Shown: positions 1 through 10,255 of the stretch, piece by piece
Layout: each line of letters begins with the position of its first letter
Position numbering within the stretch: position 1 is the stretch's first letter
Source of the DNA: Butyrivibrio fibrisolvens 16/4
GTDB taxonomy: Bacteria > Bacillota > Clostridia > Lachnospirales > Lachnospiraceae
Length of the DNA stretch: 64,000 bases
Direction of reading: 5' to 3'
NCBI GenBank assembly: GCA_000209815.1
Contig: FP929036.1
Span: 267,907-331,906 of the forward strand
Made by a program: the position numbers and the translations under genes
The notes under the pieces: generated by a model
The model's input: only the letters and a program-made list of their open reading frames with translations
Told to the model about the DNA's origin: nothing
The model's database searches: none

Positions 1-294
1 ATCAACTCCCTGCTGGATAAAAGTTCTAATATCTTTAATCTGATTATCCTGCTTGGATCTTCCATCTTTATATATCAGCTTGTAGCCTCTTTCCTCTGTA
101 AAGTTCTCCTTAACAGAATCCGTCAAAGCCACTCGCCAGGCAGATTCTGCTCCAGGCTGAGAAAAACCTATTACCACTAAATCACTATTTTCCTCTTCTA
201 ATAATTCATCATTAGTCTGGCTTGAACAGGCGGTGATTCCAAAAGCTATAAGAACGCCTATCATAGCCCTGACTATTCTTTTAGACCTAAACAT
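1..294 (-). CDS. Sugar ABC transporter substrate-binding lipoprotein (N-terminal part)
   Basis: Only the first 98 codons lie in the window; the rest is beyond base 1. The start is ATG at 294, eight bases inside the end of the upstream kinase gene, which suggests translational coupling. The protein opens with a positively charged signal sequence and a lipobox (ITAC followed by SS), so it should be a lipid-anchored outside protein. After it comes VVIGFSQPGAESAWRVAL, typical of periplasmic-binding-protein-like domains for ribose, galactose and similar sugars (Peripla_BP_4). Placement after a YesM/YesN-type two-component pair suggests it either binds the sugar sensed by that pair or belongs to the transporter it controls. 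The ligand cannot be named from this fragment. Confidence 0.8.
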   Translation of the reverse strand, partial: MFRSKRIVRAMIGVLIAFGITACSSQTNDELLEEENSDLVVIGFSQPGAESAWRVALTDSVKENFTEERGYKLIYKDGRSKQDNQIKDIRTFIQQGVD

Positions 295-1732
295 TTGCAA
301 TCCCCTTCTCATTATTCTCAACCTTTGGAATAACAGCAGTAATGGTTGTACCTACGCCTTCTGTACTAGAAATAGTAAGACCATATTCTTCCCCATACAA
401 AAGCTGCATTCTCTGATGAACTGTTCTTAATCCGAAGCCTACCTTTTCTCCATTTTCGATGGCGTTTCTCATTTCTGATAATCTTTCAACTGTCATTCCT
501 GCGCCATTATCCTTAACAGTCAGCTCAATCTTATCTCCCAAATCCATTGCACTGACTTTGATTTGTCCCTTTTCACGCTGGAGCTTTATTCCATGGTAAA
601 TACTGTTTTCTACAAGGGGCTGCAAAGTAAGCTTTGGAATAGAATATCCATAAAGACTTTCAGGAATGACGACCTCGTAATCCATTCTGTCCTGATACCT
701 TATTTTCTGAATAGACAGATAGCTAAGCACATGCTTTTGCTCTTCCTCCAGTGTGATTATATCCTTGCCTCGACTCAGACAAAATCTAAAGAAATCCGAA
801 AGGGCACTTACCATCTCTATACTTTCTGATTTTTTATCTGCCTCTATAAGCCAGATGATTGTATCCAAAGTATTGTATAAAAAATGAGGATTAATTTGAG
901 CCTGAAGCAGTTCCAATTCCGCGTGACGTTTTCTACGCTCAGCCCTCTTATTCTCCTGAATCAGAGTATTTAATTGACCAACCATTTCTTCAAATCCATC
1001 TGAAAGGGTCTGAATTTCTATCTCCTTAGCCTCAACAGGAGTGTGCTGCTCAAAATCTCCCCTTTGAATGTCCTTAACTCGTTTTGTAAGGAAAGTAAGT
1101 GGAGCTGTAATTTCATTTGTAACTCGTGATGTATATATCGTAATTGCGATAATAAATATAAGAAACAAACCAATAGCCGCCATAATAACATATTGCAGCT
1201 GTTCTATTACCTCCGACTGAAGCTGACTCATATGGGCTGATTCATAATATAAATAGTCGTACATATAGGTCTGAATCAGCTCAGTAAGAATATAGATATT
1301 GTTCTCCAGCTGAGTCATGCCCTCATCGTAAGAACCAGCATCATCTATTTCATTCATTCGCTGTTCAAGAGTAATGCAAAGATCACGAACAGACTCTATT
1401 GCCTCAATACTCTTTTTCTCGGTTGTATGGGATAAAAGAGTATCTGCCAGCTCCCTGGCACTTTCTACTTCTGCAAATGGCTTTCCTTCCGAATAAGCAC
1501 TATCACTCACATAGTAGAACATTTTAAGATCAACGTCGCTTTTGAAATTCTGGTTGAAGGCTGAAGCTGCCGTAACGTTCTGAAGAATAGTTTGATATTG
1601 AAGAGAATACCAGCACAAAACACCTATGAGTATAGCCACAACTATACTCATAGGTACTAAAATAGCTGCTATAAGTCCGCGAAGCTTGGCGCTGGTAGTT
1701 GACTTTTTCATTAATCGTTCTTTAAGTCTCAT
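287..1732 (-). CDS. YesM/LytS-type sensor histidine kinase
   Basis: A 481-residue membrane sensor kinase. Transmembrane helix 1 is at about residues 19-43 and helix 2 at 180-202, enclosing an extracellular region of about 135 residues. A HAMP linker follows, then a His_kinase domain with NPHFLYNTLD (phospho-acceptor His about 283) and a HATPase_c domain with DNGAGM and GFGLRTVHQRM. This is the architecture of YesM-like kinases that work with AraC-type regulators to control carbohydrate uptake in Firmicutes. The start ATG overlaps the stop of the response regulator gene by 4 bases (ATGA), so the two are co-translated; a second possible start lies 7 codons in. The signal sensed is unknown, but the sugar-binding protein gene that follows suggests a carbohydrate. 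Confidence 0.92.
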   Translation of the reverse strand: MRLKERLMKKSTTSAKLRGLIAAILVPMSIVVAILIGVLCWYSLQYQTILQNVTAASAFNQNFKSDVDLKMFYYVSDSAYSEGKPFAEVESARELADTLLSHTTEKKSIEAIESVRDLCITLEQRMNEIDDAGSYDEGMTQLENNIYILTELIQTYMYDYLYYESAHMSQLQSEVIEQLQYVIMAAIGLFLIFIIAITIYTSRVTNEITAPLTFLTKRVKDIQRGDFEQHTPVEAKEIEIQTLSDGFEEMVGQLNTLIQENKRAERRKRHAELELLQAQINPHFLYNTLDTIIWLIEADKKSESIEMVSALSDFFRFCLSRGKDIITLEEEQKHVLSYLSIQKIRYQDRMDYEVVIPESLYGYSIPKLTLQPLVENSIYHGIKLQREKGQIKVSAMDLGDKIELTVKDNGAGMTVERLSEMRNAIENGEKVGFGLRTVHQRMQLLYGEEYGLTISSTEGVGTTITAVIPKVENNEKGIANV

Positions 1733-3336
1733 GCGCCCTGCCCCTTTGCTCTAAATTCCTTAGGGCTAAGACCATATGTCTTTTTAAAAATATAACTGAA
1801 GTAATGTGGATCCTTGTATCCCACCTGCTCTGCAATCACCTGGGATTTTTCACCAGTTGTAAGAAGCATTTTCTTAGCCTGCTCCATTCGTTTTCCGGTC
1901 ATGTATTCTACGAATGTAGTTTTGTTCTCTCGAGAGAACATTGCACTTAAATAGCTAGGAGAAATATTAACCTCCTTTGCCACCTCATTTAAGCTAAGAT
2001 TGCAGTCAGCATAATGCTCGTCTACATATTTGATTGCTGCTGAAAGCTGTGATTTAGACTGGGTTCCCACTACGTTTTTACGTTTTGAAATAGCGATGGC
2101 AAACATTTTCTCTACCATCGTCATAACTGTGTCTGTCTCAACATTTTCAATGTCCCTGCGAGTGTTTGCCTCCAGGACGCTAGCTGGATCTATTGAAAGC
2201 TTTCTAAGATAATCGCACACGCACATATACATTGTCATAGCAAAATATTTGCAAAACAGTGTAGATTTCATAGCGCTCTTAGTCTGCTTGTTAATAAGAT
2301 TTCCCAAGAATCCAGGAATCTCTGATTCTTCTGCATTCTCTAAGAATAATAGAACCAATCTTTGATCGATGGATGAGGTATCACTTTCCTCATTATTATT
2401 TCTGATAATCTCAATATCAGCATCAGTAAATATATGGCCAGCTGGATTCATGTATCTACAGCTAAGGCGCTTGTTTGCAATCTGGCAAGCCTTTGCAAAT
2501 TCCGAAAATCTAGTAATGGTGCCACTCTCTGCCAAATACCAGTTAATCTCATCCTCGTAAACCATACATCTACGCTGAATATTTTCTATAAGGGTGGCAG
2601 TGTGGCTCTCAATAGTGTCCACATCCCCCTTTACAATAATGGCATATGTATCCATATTCCAATGGAACACAATATACTCCGGACAACACTTCAAAAACTG
2701 CATAAGCTGATCAGAAAGACGTGCCATATGCTTTGAATAAACTGGTGCCTTTGCAATCTCTGTCATTGGAGAAAAATCCAATAAAACAAGATTATAATTT
2801 GTTGCATCAAGAGAAAGCCCCAGCTCCTCAGATTTTTCGTAAACCTCTGAGACAGACATGGCGCCACTAACAAGCTGATTAAAAAATCTTACTCTGGCGA
2901 ACTGTTCGTATTCCTGACTCTCTGCTTTGAATTGCTCTAGATAATTATCTTTTTCGTTTTCCTTATCCAGCTTGGTCTTTGCATCAGCCATTACCTCTCC
3001 AAGCTTATCCTTTGTGATAGGCTTTAACAGATAATTATCAACCCCAATGCTGATTGCCTCCTGTGCATAAGAAAAATCGTCGAAGCCACTAATAATTATT
3101 ATACGTGTATTAGGAAGCTCCTTTTTAATCATTTTAGATAAGGCTATGCCGTCCATAAATGGCATTCTAATATCTGTAATTAAAACATCCGGCTTAGTCT
3201 GTCTGATGAATGGCAATGCCATCTCCCCATCAGCTGCATCTCCTACGTAAGCAAAACCATACTGTTCCCATGGAAAGCTGGCCTTTAACCCGTCGCGGAT
3301 AACTATTTCATCCTCGACTAAAAAAACACTATACAT
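1729..3336 (-). CDS. YesN-type response regulator, AraC-family output
   Basis: About 535 residues. An N-terminal receiver domain starts YSVFLVEDE and has the phospho-acceptor Asp in LITDIRMPF (about residue 55) and the conserved Lys in YLLKPITK. A long central region without a recognised motif follows. The C-terminal 100 residues hold two AraC-type helix-turn-helix units (LNEVAKEVNISPSYLSAMF and SQVIAEQVGYKDPHYFSYIF). I chose the ATG at 3336, preceded by GGGGA, because the receiver fold starts right there; a TTG-initiated extension of nine residues is possible but would sit nearly on the preceding gene. Together with the kinase gene it overlaps, it should activate sugar uptake or hydrolase genes. 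Confidence 0.92.
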   Translation of the reverse strand: MYSVFLVEDEIVIRDGLKASFPWEQYGFAYVGDAADGEMALPFIRQTKPDVLITDIRMPFMDGIALSKMIKKELPNTRIIIISGFDDFSYAQEAISIGVDNYLLKPITKDKLGEVMADAKTKLDKENEKDNYLEQFKAESQEYEQFARVRFFNQLVSGAMSVSEVYEKSEELGLSLDATNYNLVLLDFSPMTEIAKAPVYSKHMARLSDQLMQFLKCCPEYIVFHWNMDTYAIIVKGDVDTIESHTATLIENIQRRCMVYEDEINWYLAESGTITRFSEFAKACQIANKRLSCRYMNPAGHIFTDADIEIIRNNNEESDTSSIDQRLVLLFLENAEESEIPGFLGNLINKQTKSAMKSTLFCKYFAMTMYMCVCDYLRKLSIDPASVLEANTRRDIENVETDTVMTMVEKMFAIAISKRKNVVGTQSKSQLSAAIKYVDEHYADCNLSLNEVAKEVNISPSYLSAMFSRENKTTFVEYMTGKRMEQAKKMLLTTGEKSQVIAEQVGYKDPHYFSYIFKKTYGLSPKEFRAKGQGA

Positions 3337-3365
3337 TATTCCCCAAAATCCTTCTAAAACCAATA

Positions 3366-3965
3366 CTACTGCTCTTTGCTTTTCAGATAACCTGAAATAA
3401 CCTGGTATAAAGCTTCTGCTGTAGCTTCTACCCCCATAAGTGAACTATTTACGCAAAAATCATATCCTCGGCTGTCGCCCCACTTCATTTTTGAGTAATA
3501 GTTGTGATACGCTTTTCTCTTTTTGTCGTGACGGAACATTTTAGCCTTTGCCTCTAGTTTGTTTAGCTTGTACAAGCGGCTAACACGTTCAACCTTTGCA
3601 TCTTCCTCTCCTCTTACGAAGATGGAAATTAAAGCCGGATTATCACGCAAAACGTTTTCAGCGCAACGTCCAACAACTACAAAACTCTCGCCAGATTCAG
3701 CTTTTTCTCTAATAAAATTGAACTGAAGTTGTGCAATAGAATCCTGCACAGATGAAGAATGACCTCTGACTGTTCGATGAAGCCCGTGGCGTTTCATTTC
3801 CTCATGCTTATAGAGCTTTTCGGCTTCGATGCCATTTCGCTCTGCCATATGATCTAACATATTTCGATCATATAGTGGCACATTGAATTTTTCCGCCAAG
3901 ATAGTGGCAATCTCGTGGCCGCCACTTCCGTACTCCCTACCTACTGAAATTATAAACTGCCCCAT
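3366..3965 (-). CDS. Cytidylate kinase-like family protein
   Basis: A 199-residue protein opening with a P-loop (SVGREYGSGGHEIA) and matching the cytidylate-kinase-like family (Cytidylate_kin2), which differs from housekeeping Cmk. Motifs seen: LYDRNMLDHMAERNGI after the P-loop, VVVGRCAENVLRD in the middle, and RHDKKRKAYHNYYSKMKWGDSRGYDFCVNSS near the end, here given as separate conserved blocks of Arg, His and Asp residues. It lies just upstream of the response regulator, about 30 bases from its start, and is probably co-transcribed with it. A second member lies at 60768-61397. The substrate of this family is not firmly known; a nucleoside monophosphate kinase activity is inferred from fold only. 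Confidence 0.82.
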   Translation of the reverse strand: MGQFIISVGREYGSGGHEIATILAEKFNVPLYDRNMLDHMAERNGIEAEKLYKHEEMKRHGLHRTVRGHSSSVQDSIAQLQFNFIREKAESGESFVVVGRCAENVLRDNPALISIFVRGEEDAKVERVSRLYKLNKLEAKAKMFRHDKKRKAYHNYYSKMKWGDSRGYDFCVNSSLMGVEATAEALYQVISGYLKSKEQ

Positions 3966-4043
3966 AAACTAACCCCCTTCAGTATCTATTTACTTAACTT
4001 TATTTTATATGATTCTGAGTATAAATAAAAGTCTTTAGTTATA

Positions 4044-4141
4044 CCAAAAAACCTTCAGTTACGCTCTCAATCTCTGAGTGTCCACCAGTCGCGAGATTGG
4101 CTCCTGGTTGGACACTCAGAGATTGATAGCTACTGAAGGTT
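4044..4141 (-). terminator. Long-stem terminator of the transporter gene
   Basis: Arms at about 4050-4084 and 4109-4141 form a near-perfect stem of over 30 base pairs, with a smaller inner stem (ACCAG/CTGGT). On the minus strand it is followed by GGTTTTTTGG. It lies just past the stop of the 4159-5508 gene. The stem is unusually long for a simple terminator. Confidence 0.7.
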
Positions 4142-4158
4142 TAATAAAATCTTAAATC

Positions 4159-5508
4159 TTATAGATATCTCAAATATATATTAAGCATTGATACGACAAG
4201 TACGATGACTGTACCTGGAACCAATTCTTTGCAGTAAGTAGCCCAGCTGATAGGGTAACCTTCCTTACCTGCTGTAGAAATACCTACAACATTTGCAGAT
4301 GCTCCAATAGGTGTCATGCTTCCGCCAATATCTGTACCGATGGCAAGTGTCCAGGCCATTGTAGAAAGATCTACGCCTGTGGTCTCAGCAAGTGTTTTGA
4401 TAACCGGAATCATAGTAGCTGAGAATGGAATGTTATCGATAAATGCTGATGCAATTCCGCTTACCCAGAGGATAATGGCAATCATAATGTGTGCATTGCC
4501 GCCAGAAATCTTTGCAATAAAATCGGCGATAACCACGAGAACACCAGTCTCTTCCAATCCGCCAACAACTACAAAAAGGCCGATGAAGAAAAGGAGTGTA
4601 GGATAATCTACTCTCTTTAAAAGTGTAAGTGCCTTTCTGCCTGATGCAATCAAAGTAATGGCTGCAATAAATACACCAATAAAAGCAACAGTAAGTCCTG
4701 TCATAGCGTGTGTAATAAGTAAAGATACTGCAATGAGGAAAATGATTGTACTAGTCATAAATTCCTTCATATTGTTAATCTTAACTTCCACATCAATAGT
4801 ACTAGGATCTACCTTGTCTGCTGGATCCTGTAGGCGGTTACGCATTGTAAAATAGAAATACACAATAATGATAACAAGGGATACAGCCCCCATAGCACCT
4901 GTGTTGATAACAAAATCTGCGAATGAATAACCTAATGATGTACCGATAATAATGTTTGGAGGATCTCCACACATAGTGGCACTTCCTCCTAAATTCGCAC
5001 AGAAAATCTCTGCCATAATAACAGGGATAGGATTGAATTTAAGGGTACGAGCAAGTCTGATGGTAACTGCTGCTAAGAACAAAATAACTGTAATAGAGTC
5101 AATAAACATAGCAAGCACTGATGAAAGAACCATAAACGCTACGAAAATTCTGGAAGGTTCATAGTTTGCCATTTTGGCAATCTTTAAGCAAAGCCAATCG
5201 AAAAATCCCGCTTCTGCCATTCCCTCTACCATAATCATCATGCCCCAAAGGAAAATGATAGTAGCCCAGTTGATACCTGACGTCTGTTCAGCATGCTCTC
5301 CTGCTGCATACCAAAAATGCGTCTTGAAAATGCCTTTCACTGCTAACGTATTTACGAATGCCTCTGCATCCTTCATTCCGATTCCGAAAACAAAAATGCT
5401 AGTAAGTGCACCGCATCCTAACGTGACATAATGCTTAGGAAATCTATCCCAAACAATTAGCACGAACATCGCCACAAATATGACAATAGCCAATATTTCT
5501 GCTAACAT
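4159..5508 (-). CDS. ArsB/NhaD/SLC13-superfamily ion transporter
   Basis: About 449 residues, almost entirely membrane helices. It carries the superfamily hallmark CGDPPNIIIGTSLGYSF and a matching second half-repeat with DNIPFSATMIPVIK and GSMTPIGASANVVG, giving the two-fold inverted repeat typical of the ion transporter superfamily (CitMHS/ArsB/NhaD). Substrate is uncertain: Na+/H+ antiport (NhaD), anion export or dicarboxylate uptake are all possible. There is no arsenic regulator nearby, so arsenite export is less likely. Start chosen at the ATG at 5508, with AAGGGAG 5 bases upstream; an upstream in-frame ATG at 5523 lacks a good binding site. It is a single-gene unit ended by the long hairpin downstream. 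Confidence 0.8.
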   Translation of the reverse strand: MLAEILAIVIFVAMFVLIVWDRFPKHYVTLGCGALTSIFVFGIGMKDAEAFVNTLAVKGIFKTHFWYAAGEHAEQTSGINWATIIFLWGMMIMVEGMAEAGFFDWLCLKIAKMANYEPSRIFVAFMVLSSVLAMFIDSITVILFLAAVTIRLARTLKFNPIPVIMAEIFCANLGGSATMCGDPPNIIIGTSLGYSFADFVINTGAMGAVSLVIIIVYFYFTMRNRLQDPADKVDPSTIDVEVKINNMKEFMTSTIIFLIAVSLLITHAMTGLTVAFIGVFIAAITLIASGRKALTLLKRVDYPTLLFFIGLFVVVGGLEETGVLVVIADFIAKISGGNAHIMIAIILWVSGIASAFIDNIPFSATMIPVIKTLAETTGVDLSTMAWTLAIGTDIGGSMTPIGASANVVGISTAGKEGYPISWATYCKELVPGTVIVLVVSMLNIYLRYL

Positions 5509-5558
5509 AAAAACTCCCTTCATATACTTTTTTTCAGAGATATTGTATACGAAGGGAG

Positions 5559-5581
5559 TTAGTTTTTAAATAAACATTTTG
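5559..5581 (-). terminator. Weak hairpin after the GH3 gene
   Basis: An 8-base-pair perfect stem (AAACATTT/AAATGTTT) just past the GH3 stop, followed on the minus strand by a broken T-run. A terminator is likely but the U-tail is poor. Confidence 0.45.
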
Positions 5582-5583
5582 CT

Positions 5584-8326
5584 CTAAATGTTTGCCTTTT
5601 TAATCAATTTTTGCATAGCGTTTGTAGATTTAATTTCTGACAGAATATGTATAGCTGCCTGCTGTAAATCTCCCAACGCCAGATAAGGTCCTCTGTTAAA
5701 TCCTTTATAGGTAATGGTCTTTGAGCCATCCGCCTCCACCTTGATTTCGCATATACCTTCCTGCTCCATTCTCTTCAGCTTCTCATTAAGCTGCTGACTT
5801 GGTTCTACACTTGTGGAAATATAAGTATCTCCTTCTTTGTCTGGAAGGAAAGAGCCCCACATTTCATATTGAATCATAGGTTTATTATAAACTATATGCT
5901 TTTCTACCACTGTGACATAGCCATCTGCCTCGAAGGTAGGAGGAACATTCATCATAGCCTCTAACAGCTTGTCTGGATCAAAGCCCGGCATAATCAAATC
6001 GCAGCCTGCATGAATATCTGAGCCTTTATCTGATGGCGAACCCCAATCAGACATCACAAATCCATTGAAGCCCCAATCATTTCTGGCGATATCAATATTG
6101 ATTCCTTTCTGTGATGAGCTGTACATTCCATTAACCTTATTTCCAGAGGACAAAAATCCTGCTGGCTTAACCATAAACTGGCAGACAGAGAATGGTCTAA
6201 GGTATATCTCTCCAAAGGTTCTTCTTGTAACATTAATATTTATATCGTCAGCTCTGCTTTCCTGATTGTATGTAGCAAGATTTTTAACAATAACATTTCT
6301 GCCTTCATATCGCTTTACACCCATAACAAATCCAGCCCCGAGAATACCTGACAAAGCAGGATCCTCAGAATAGAATTCGTATGCACGATTCCACATAGGA
6401 TTGCGATTAATATTTAGGGCTGGTGCAAGACAGTAATCAATATCATTAGCCTCCATCTCTCTACCATAAGCACGTCCCATTCTAACCATTGCACTCATAT
6501 CCCAGGTCTGAGCCATATTATTAGGTGATGGGAAGCAGGTACAAGGAATGCCCTGTATATGCAAGCCTGATGGACCATCAGCTATATTTACACCTGGTAT
6601 TCCCAGTGTTGTAGCAAACTGGTTTGTAGTCTTGGCAGCAATATCAAGATTCTTATTATCAAGACTAAAATTAAATGTAAATCGGTTAACACTATTTATT
6701 TTATTCTCATCCAATGCTCCGATAACTATTCTAGCTAATATTTCAGGGGAAAGAGATGCCACAAACTCTTCCATTGATACCTTCCCCTTCACCACATCGA
6801 TGAATGTAGAGCTGCTATTTGGAATCACCTCTTCAATATTCTCGTAGGTTCTAAATGGTATTTCGTAGGCATTCGTATTTACGTATGAAGAATAATTGCT
6901 TCCCTCTTTTACATAGGTTGTAACTTCATTTTGAGGCTTAACAACCCTATTAAATGAATTGTAATCATCCCCAGAAAGAGCTGCAGCCTGAATATAGCCT
7001 TCCTCCTCAGGCTTTCTAGGAGGTGGGTCAATAAAGGTCAATTCCTTATTTGGTGCAAGTACATTGGTAACTTTCTTTATTACTGTATCTTTATCTAAGA
7101 CAACCTTTGCAAAAACTTTAGTATCCTTAGAGCTATTTCCAACTCTGAACAGGTAATCACCTTTTTCCATTACCCAGGCTGTAATATCCTCATCAAATGA
7201 AGTCAGGGACATGATAGGAATCTTTAAAGTGATTTCCTCAGACTCACCTGGCTTCAGCTTTCCTGTTTTGCTCATACTGCAAAGGACCTGATATGGTTTT
7301 ATTATTTTTCCGTCTGGCTGAGAGCAATATACCTGTACCACGTGACGCCCTGCACATTTTCCGGTATTAGTTACCTTTACACGCATCAGAATAGATATCC
7401 AACTGGCCTCAAAATACTCCAGCTTAGATTCAAAGGTTGTATAGCTAAGACCGTAACCAAATGGATAAAGTGGTGCAACATCAAAGGCATCAAAATAACG
7501 ATATCCAACATAGATACCTTCTTTATAATCTACCTCATTATCCTTAGCAAACTTAGCCTGAGCAGTCTGATTATAGCTAGTAGAATAATCCTTATATTTC
7601 TTTGCCCAGGTATTGGCAAGATGCCCACTAGGATTAACAGCACCAGTTAAAACATCTGCCAATGCATTTCCAGCTTCCATTCCAGGAATGCCCATCATAA
7701 TAATGCCCTTGATATTTTTCTGTCTGGCAATGGCAGCCATCTCTATCATTCCAGAATTAAGTATAAGAATAACATTCTTAAAGGTATTAGTGATTATATC
7801 CAGATTATCCTGTTCGACCTGAGTCAATTTATAAGGCTTGTTCTCTTTATATTCCGGTGTATCTATATAGGCTCTTCTATATACGTATATACAGGTATCT
7901 GTTCCTAGAACTGCTTCTGCAATGTCCGCCTTTGAAATAGGGACCTCAGGTGCAAGAGCACGTATTCCGCCCTTGATTTTTGAACTCTTAGTACCTGCAG
8001 GATATTCCCTTCCCACCTGCTTTACTGCCTTTTCCATTTTAGAAAGCCAGGAATCTGTACTAAAGGTAAATCCGTTATTAAGTAGTCCCTGCTTTACGCT
8101 TACATTTCCATCCGTAAATACGTAATTATATAAAATTCCGCAAAAAAATAGTGTCAACAGCACCTGCTCCAAATAATGCCACCTTTCCTTTAGTTATAGG
8201 AAGAATATCATTATTTTTAAGCAGAACCATGCTGTCGGCACCAAGCTGACGTGATAAATCTCTATGTTCAGGAAATGCCATTTTCCCTGTTCGTGTAATA
8301 ACTCCCTTTAGTTGATTCAAGTTCAT
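5584..8326 (-). CDS. Beta-glucosidase, family GH3 with permuted domain order (frameshift)
   Basis: About 913 residues if one break is repaired. The domain order is reversed relative to most GH3 enzymes: first the alpha/beta sandwich (SMVLLKNNDILPI, then GNALADVLTGAVNPSGHLAN and FGYGLSYTTFE), then an Fn3-like domain, then the TIM barrel (IADGPSGLH, NRNPMWNRAYEFYSEDP) with the nucleophile Asp in FVMSDWGS. This permutation is known from Ruminococcus albus and Butyrivibrio fibrisolvens BglA. No signal peptide is visible, so it should act inside the cell on imported cellodextrins or other beta-glucosides. Start: ATG at 8326, with GGGAG 9 bases upstream. A run of seven A (8142-8148, plus strand) breaks the frame; six, or nine, would restore it. 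Near the break, the usual KGGTGSG-like loop is not recognisable. The usual KHF barrel motif reads KNL here, so activity may be altered. Confidence 0.85.
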
Positions 8327-8476
8327 TTTCTAGTACTCCCTTATTACATCATAACCCCAGAAAATTCCTCCCCAGAAAACTTTCTTTTAAACAAACAATA
8401 TGATAATATTTTTTTATTTAAAAAATGTGATAAAAGAGTGAATTTTAAGCACTATTAACCGTTTAAGGAGGCCTCA

Positions 8477-9330
8477 ATGTTTAAAGATATGTTCGAAAGA
8501 GACTCTTCTCTTTCATTCGAAGTATTTCCACCTAAAAAGACGACGAATTCGATAACTGCTTCAAAGTCTTAGATTCTCTGGCTGAGCTCAACCCTGACTT
8601 TATAAGTGTAACCTATGGTGCAGGTGGCAGTCATTCCAAGAAAACTGTAGAAATAGCTTCATACATACAAAACACCTTAGCAATTGATGCTATGGCTCAC
8701 ATGACCTGTGTCGGTTCTAGTGCGGATGATATATTAGCTGTCACAAAAGAATTAGAGGCTGTTGGTGTAAATCATGTTCTGGCTCTTCGTGGTGATAAGC
8801 CACGAGATATGTCCGACGAACAATTTGAGAAACGCATCTTTCCTCATGCAACAGATTTGATTCATTTTATTAATCAAAATACTAATTTAATTGTATCAGC
8901 ATCTTGTTATCCTGAAAAGCACCCAGAGGCAATTTCTATGGACTCTGACATAGCTTTTATGAAGATGAAGCAGGATATGGGAGCAGAGATGTTTATTTCC
9001 CAACTATTCTTTGATAATGCAGATTTCTACAGATTCGTTGAACGTGCAAATCAGGCTGGCATAACAGTGCCTATCGTAGCCGGAATTATGCCTATTACAT
9101 CTGCAAAGCAGATTGGCTCTACAGTAACTCTGGCTGGCTCTTCTGTTCCAAAGAAGCTTGCGGATATTTGTGCACGCTACGGAGAATCACCAGAAGAGAT
9201 GAGAAAAGCCGGTATCGCATATGCGATAGATCAGATTCAGGATTTAAAACGCTGCGGCATGGGACATATTCATATCTACTGTATGAATAAACCTAAGATG
9301 ACAAAAGAAATTTGTGATGCAATATGGTAA
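8477..9330 (+). CDS. metF: 5,10-methylenetetrahydrofolate reductase (frameshift near the start)
   Basis: Reduces methylene-THF to methyl-THF for methionine synthesis, and in acetogen-like bacteria also serves the methyl branch of one-carbon metabolism. The reading starts at ATG 8477 with AAGGAGG upstream (MFKDMFERDSSLSFEVFPPK) and needs one extra A in the A-run at 8534-8538 to continue as DDEFDNCFKVLDSLAELNP, then FISVTYGAGGS. Downstream motifs include HMTCVGSSADDI, LALRGDKP, SQLFFDNADFYRF and VPIVAGIMPI, all typical of MetF. Repaired length is about 284 residues, normal for the family. cysE follows 33 bases later, so the two sulfur/one-carbon genes are probably one operon. Confidence 0.9.
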
Positions 9331-9363
9331 AATATAATTATTATTAATGATTGGAGAAATATA

Positions 9364-10245
9364 ATGGATGGTAAAAAGATTGAGCAGGAGATTTTAGAAA
9401 TCACCGAAGAGCTCATAAAAGACTATAAATCAGACCGTGCAATTGATAAGATGGACACTTATCATCAGCCAAACAAAGACAGCATTATCGATATTACGAA
9501 GAAGCTTCTTAGGATTGTCTATCCAGGCTACTACAGAGATCACGTATACAAGGTATACAATGTAGAGACAAACCTGAACACTCTTATGGAGGACGTTGTA
9601 TACAACCTTAATAAGCAGATTGCACTTATTCTCTGCTACAGACCTGATTTTGACGGATGCTGTGAAGAAATCTGCTCTACAAAGGCCGAGGAATTATCAC
9701 TTGCATTTCTTAAGCGCATTCCAAAGGTCAGAGCTTTACTGGACACTGATTTGCAAGCTGCTTTTGATGGGGATCCTGCAGCTACCAGCATTGATGAAAT
9801 CATCTTTGCTTATCCTGGAATTTTAGCCATCACAATTTACCGTCTAGCTCACGAGCTTTACGATTTAAGTGTGCCTATTATCCCTCGTATTATGACTGAG
9901 TACGCACATTCTCTTACAGGAATCGATATTCATCCGGGTGCTACTATTGGTGAATACTTCTTCATCGATCACGGCACTGGTATCGTAGTTGGCGAGACCA
10001 CTATAATCGGAAAAAATGTTAAGATTTATCAGGGTGTTACCCTTGGTGCTCTTTCCACAAGAGGCGGCCAGAATCTTCGCGGTGTTCGCCGTCATCCTAC
10101 CATCGAGGACAATGTCACTATTTACTCTAATGCTTCTGTACTTGGGGGAGATACTGTTATTGGCCACGATTCTATCATCGGAGGTTCTACCTTCATCACA
10201 GAATCTGTGCCTCCGGAATCTAGAATATATTATGAAATTAAATAA
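9364..10245 (+). CDS. cysE: Serine O-acetyltransferase
   Basis: Makes O-acetylserine from serine and acetyl-CoA, the committed step of cysteine synthesis. 293 residues: an alpha-helical N-terminal SATase domain (to about 185), then a left-handed beta helix of hexapeptide repeats with GIDIHPGATIGEYFFIDHG and VVGETTIIGKNVKIYQGVTLG, including the catalytic Asp-His pair. The N-terminal region is longer than in short EpsC-type enzymes and resembles the plant/anaerobe SrpH-like forms. It lies 33 bases after metF on the same strand, with GGAG before the ATG, and is followed by a terminator. Confidence 0.92.
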   Translation: MDGKKIEQEILEITEELIKDYKSDRAIDKMDTYHQPNKDSIIDITKKLLRIVYPGYYRDHVYKVYNVETNLNTLMEDVVYNLNKQIALILCYRPDFDGCCEEICSTKAEELSLAFLKRIPKVRALLDTDLQAAFDGDPAATSIDEIIFAYPGILAITIYRLAHELYDLSVPIIPRIMTEYAHSLTGIDIHPGATIGEYFFIDHGTGIVVGETTIIGKNVKIYQGVTLGALSTRGGQNLRGVRRHPTIEDNVTIYSNASVLGGDTVIGHDSIIGGSTFITESVPPESRIYYEIK

Positions 10246-10255
10246 AGCATGTAAA

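Noticed and set aside
8327-8476. A SAM or other methionine riboswitch before metF
   Set aside because: The 150-base gap is AT-rich and lacks the conserved aptamer pieces or a terminator.
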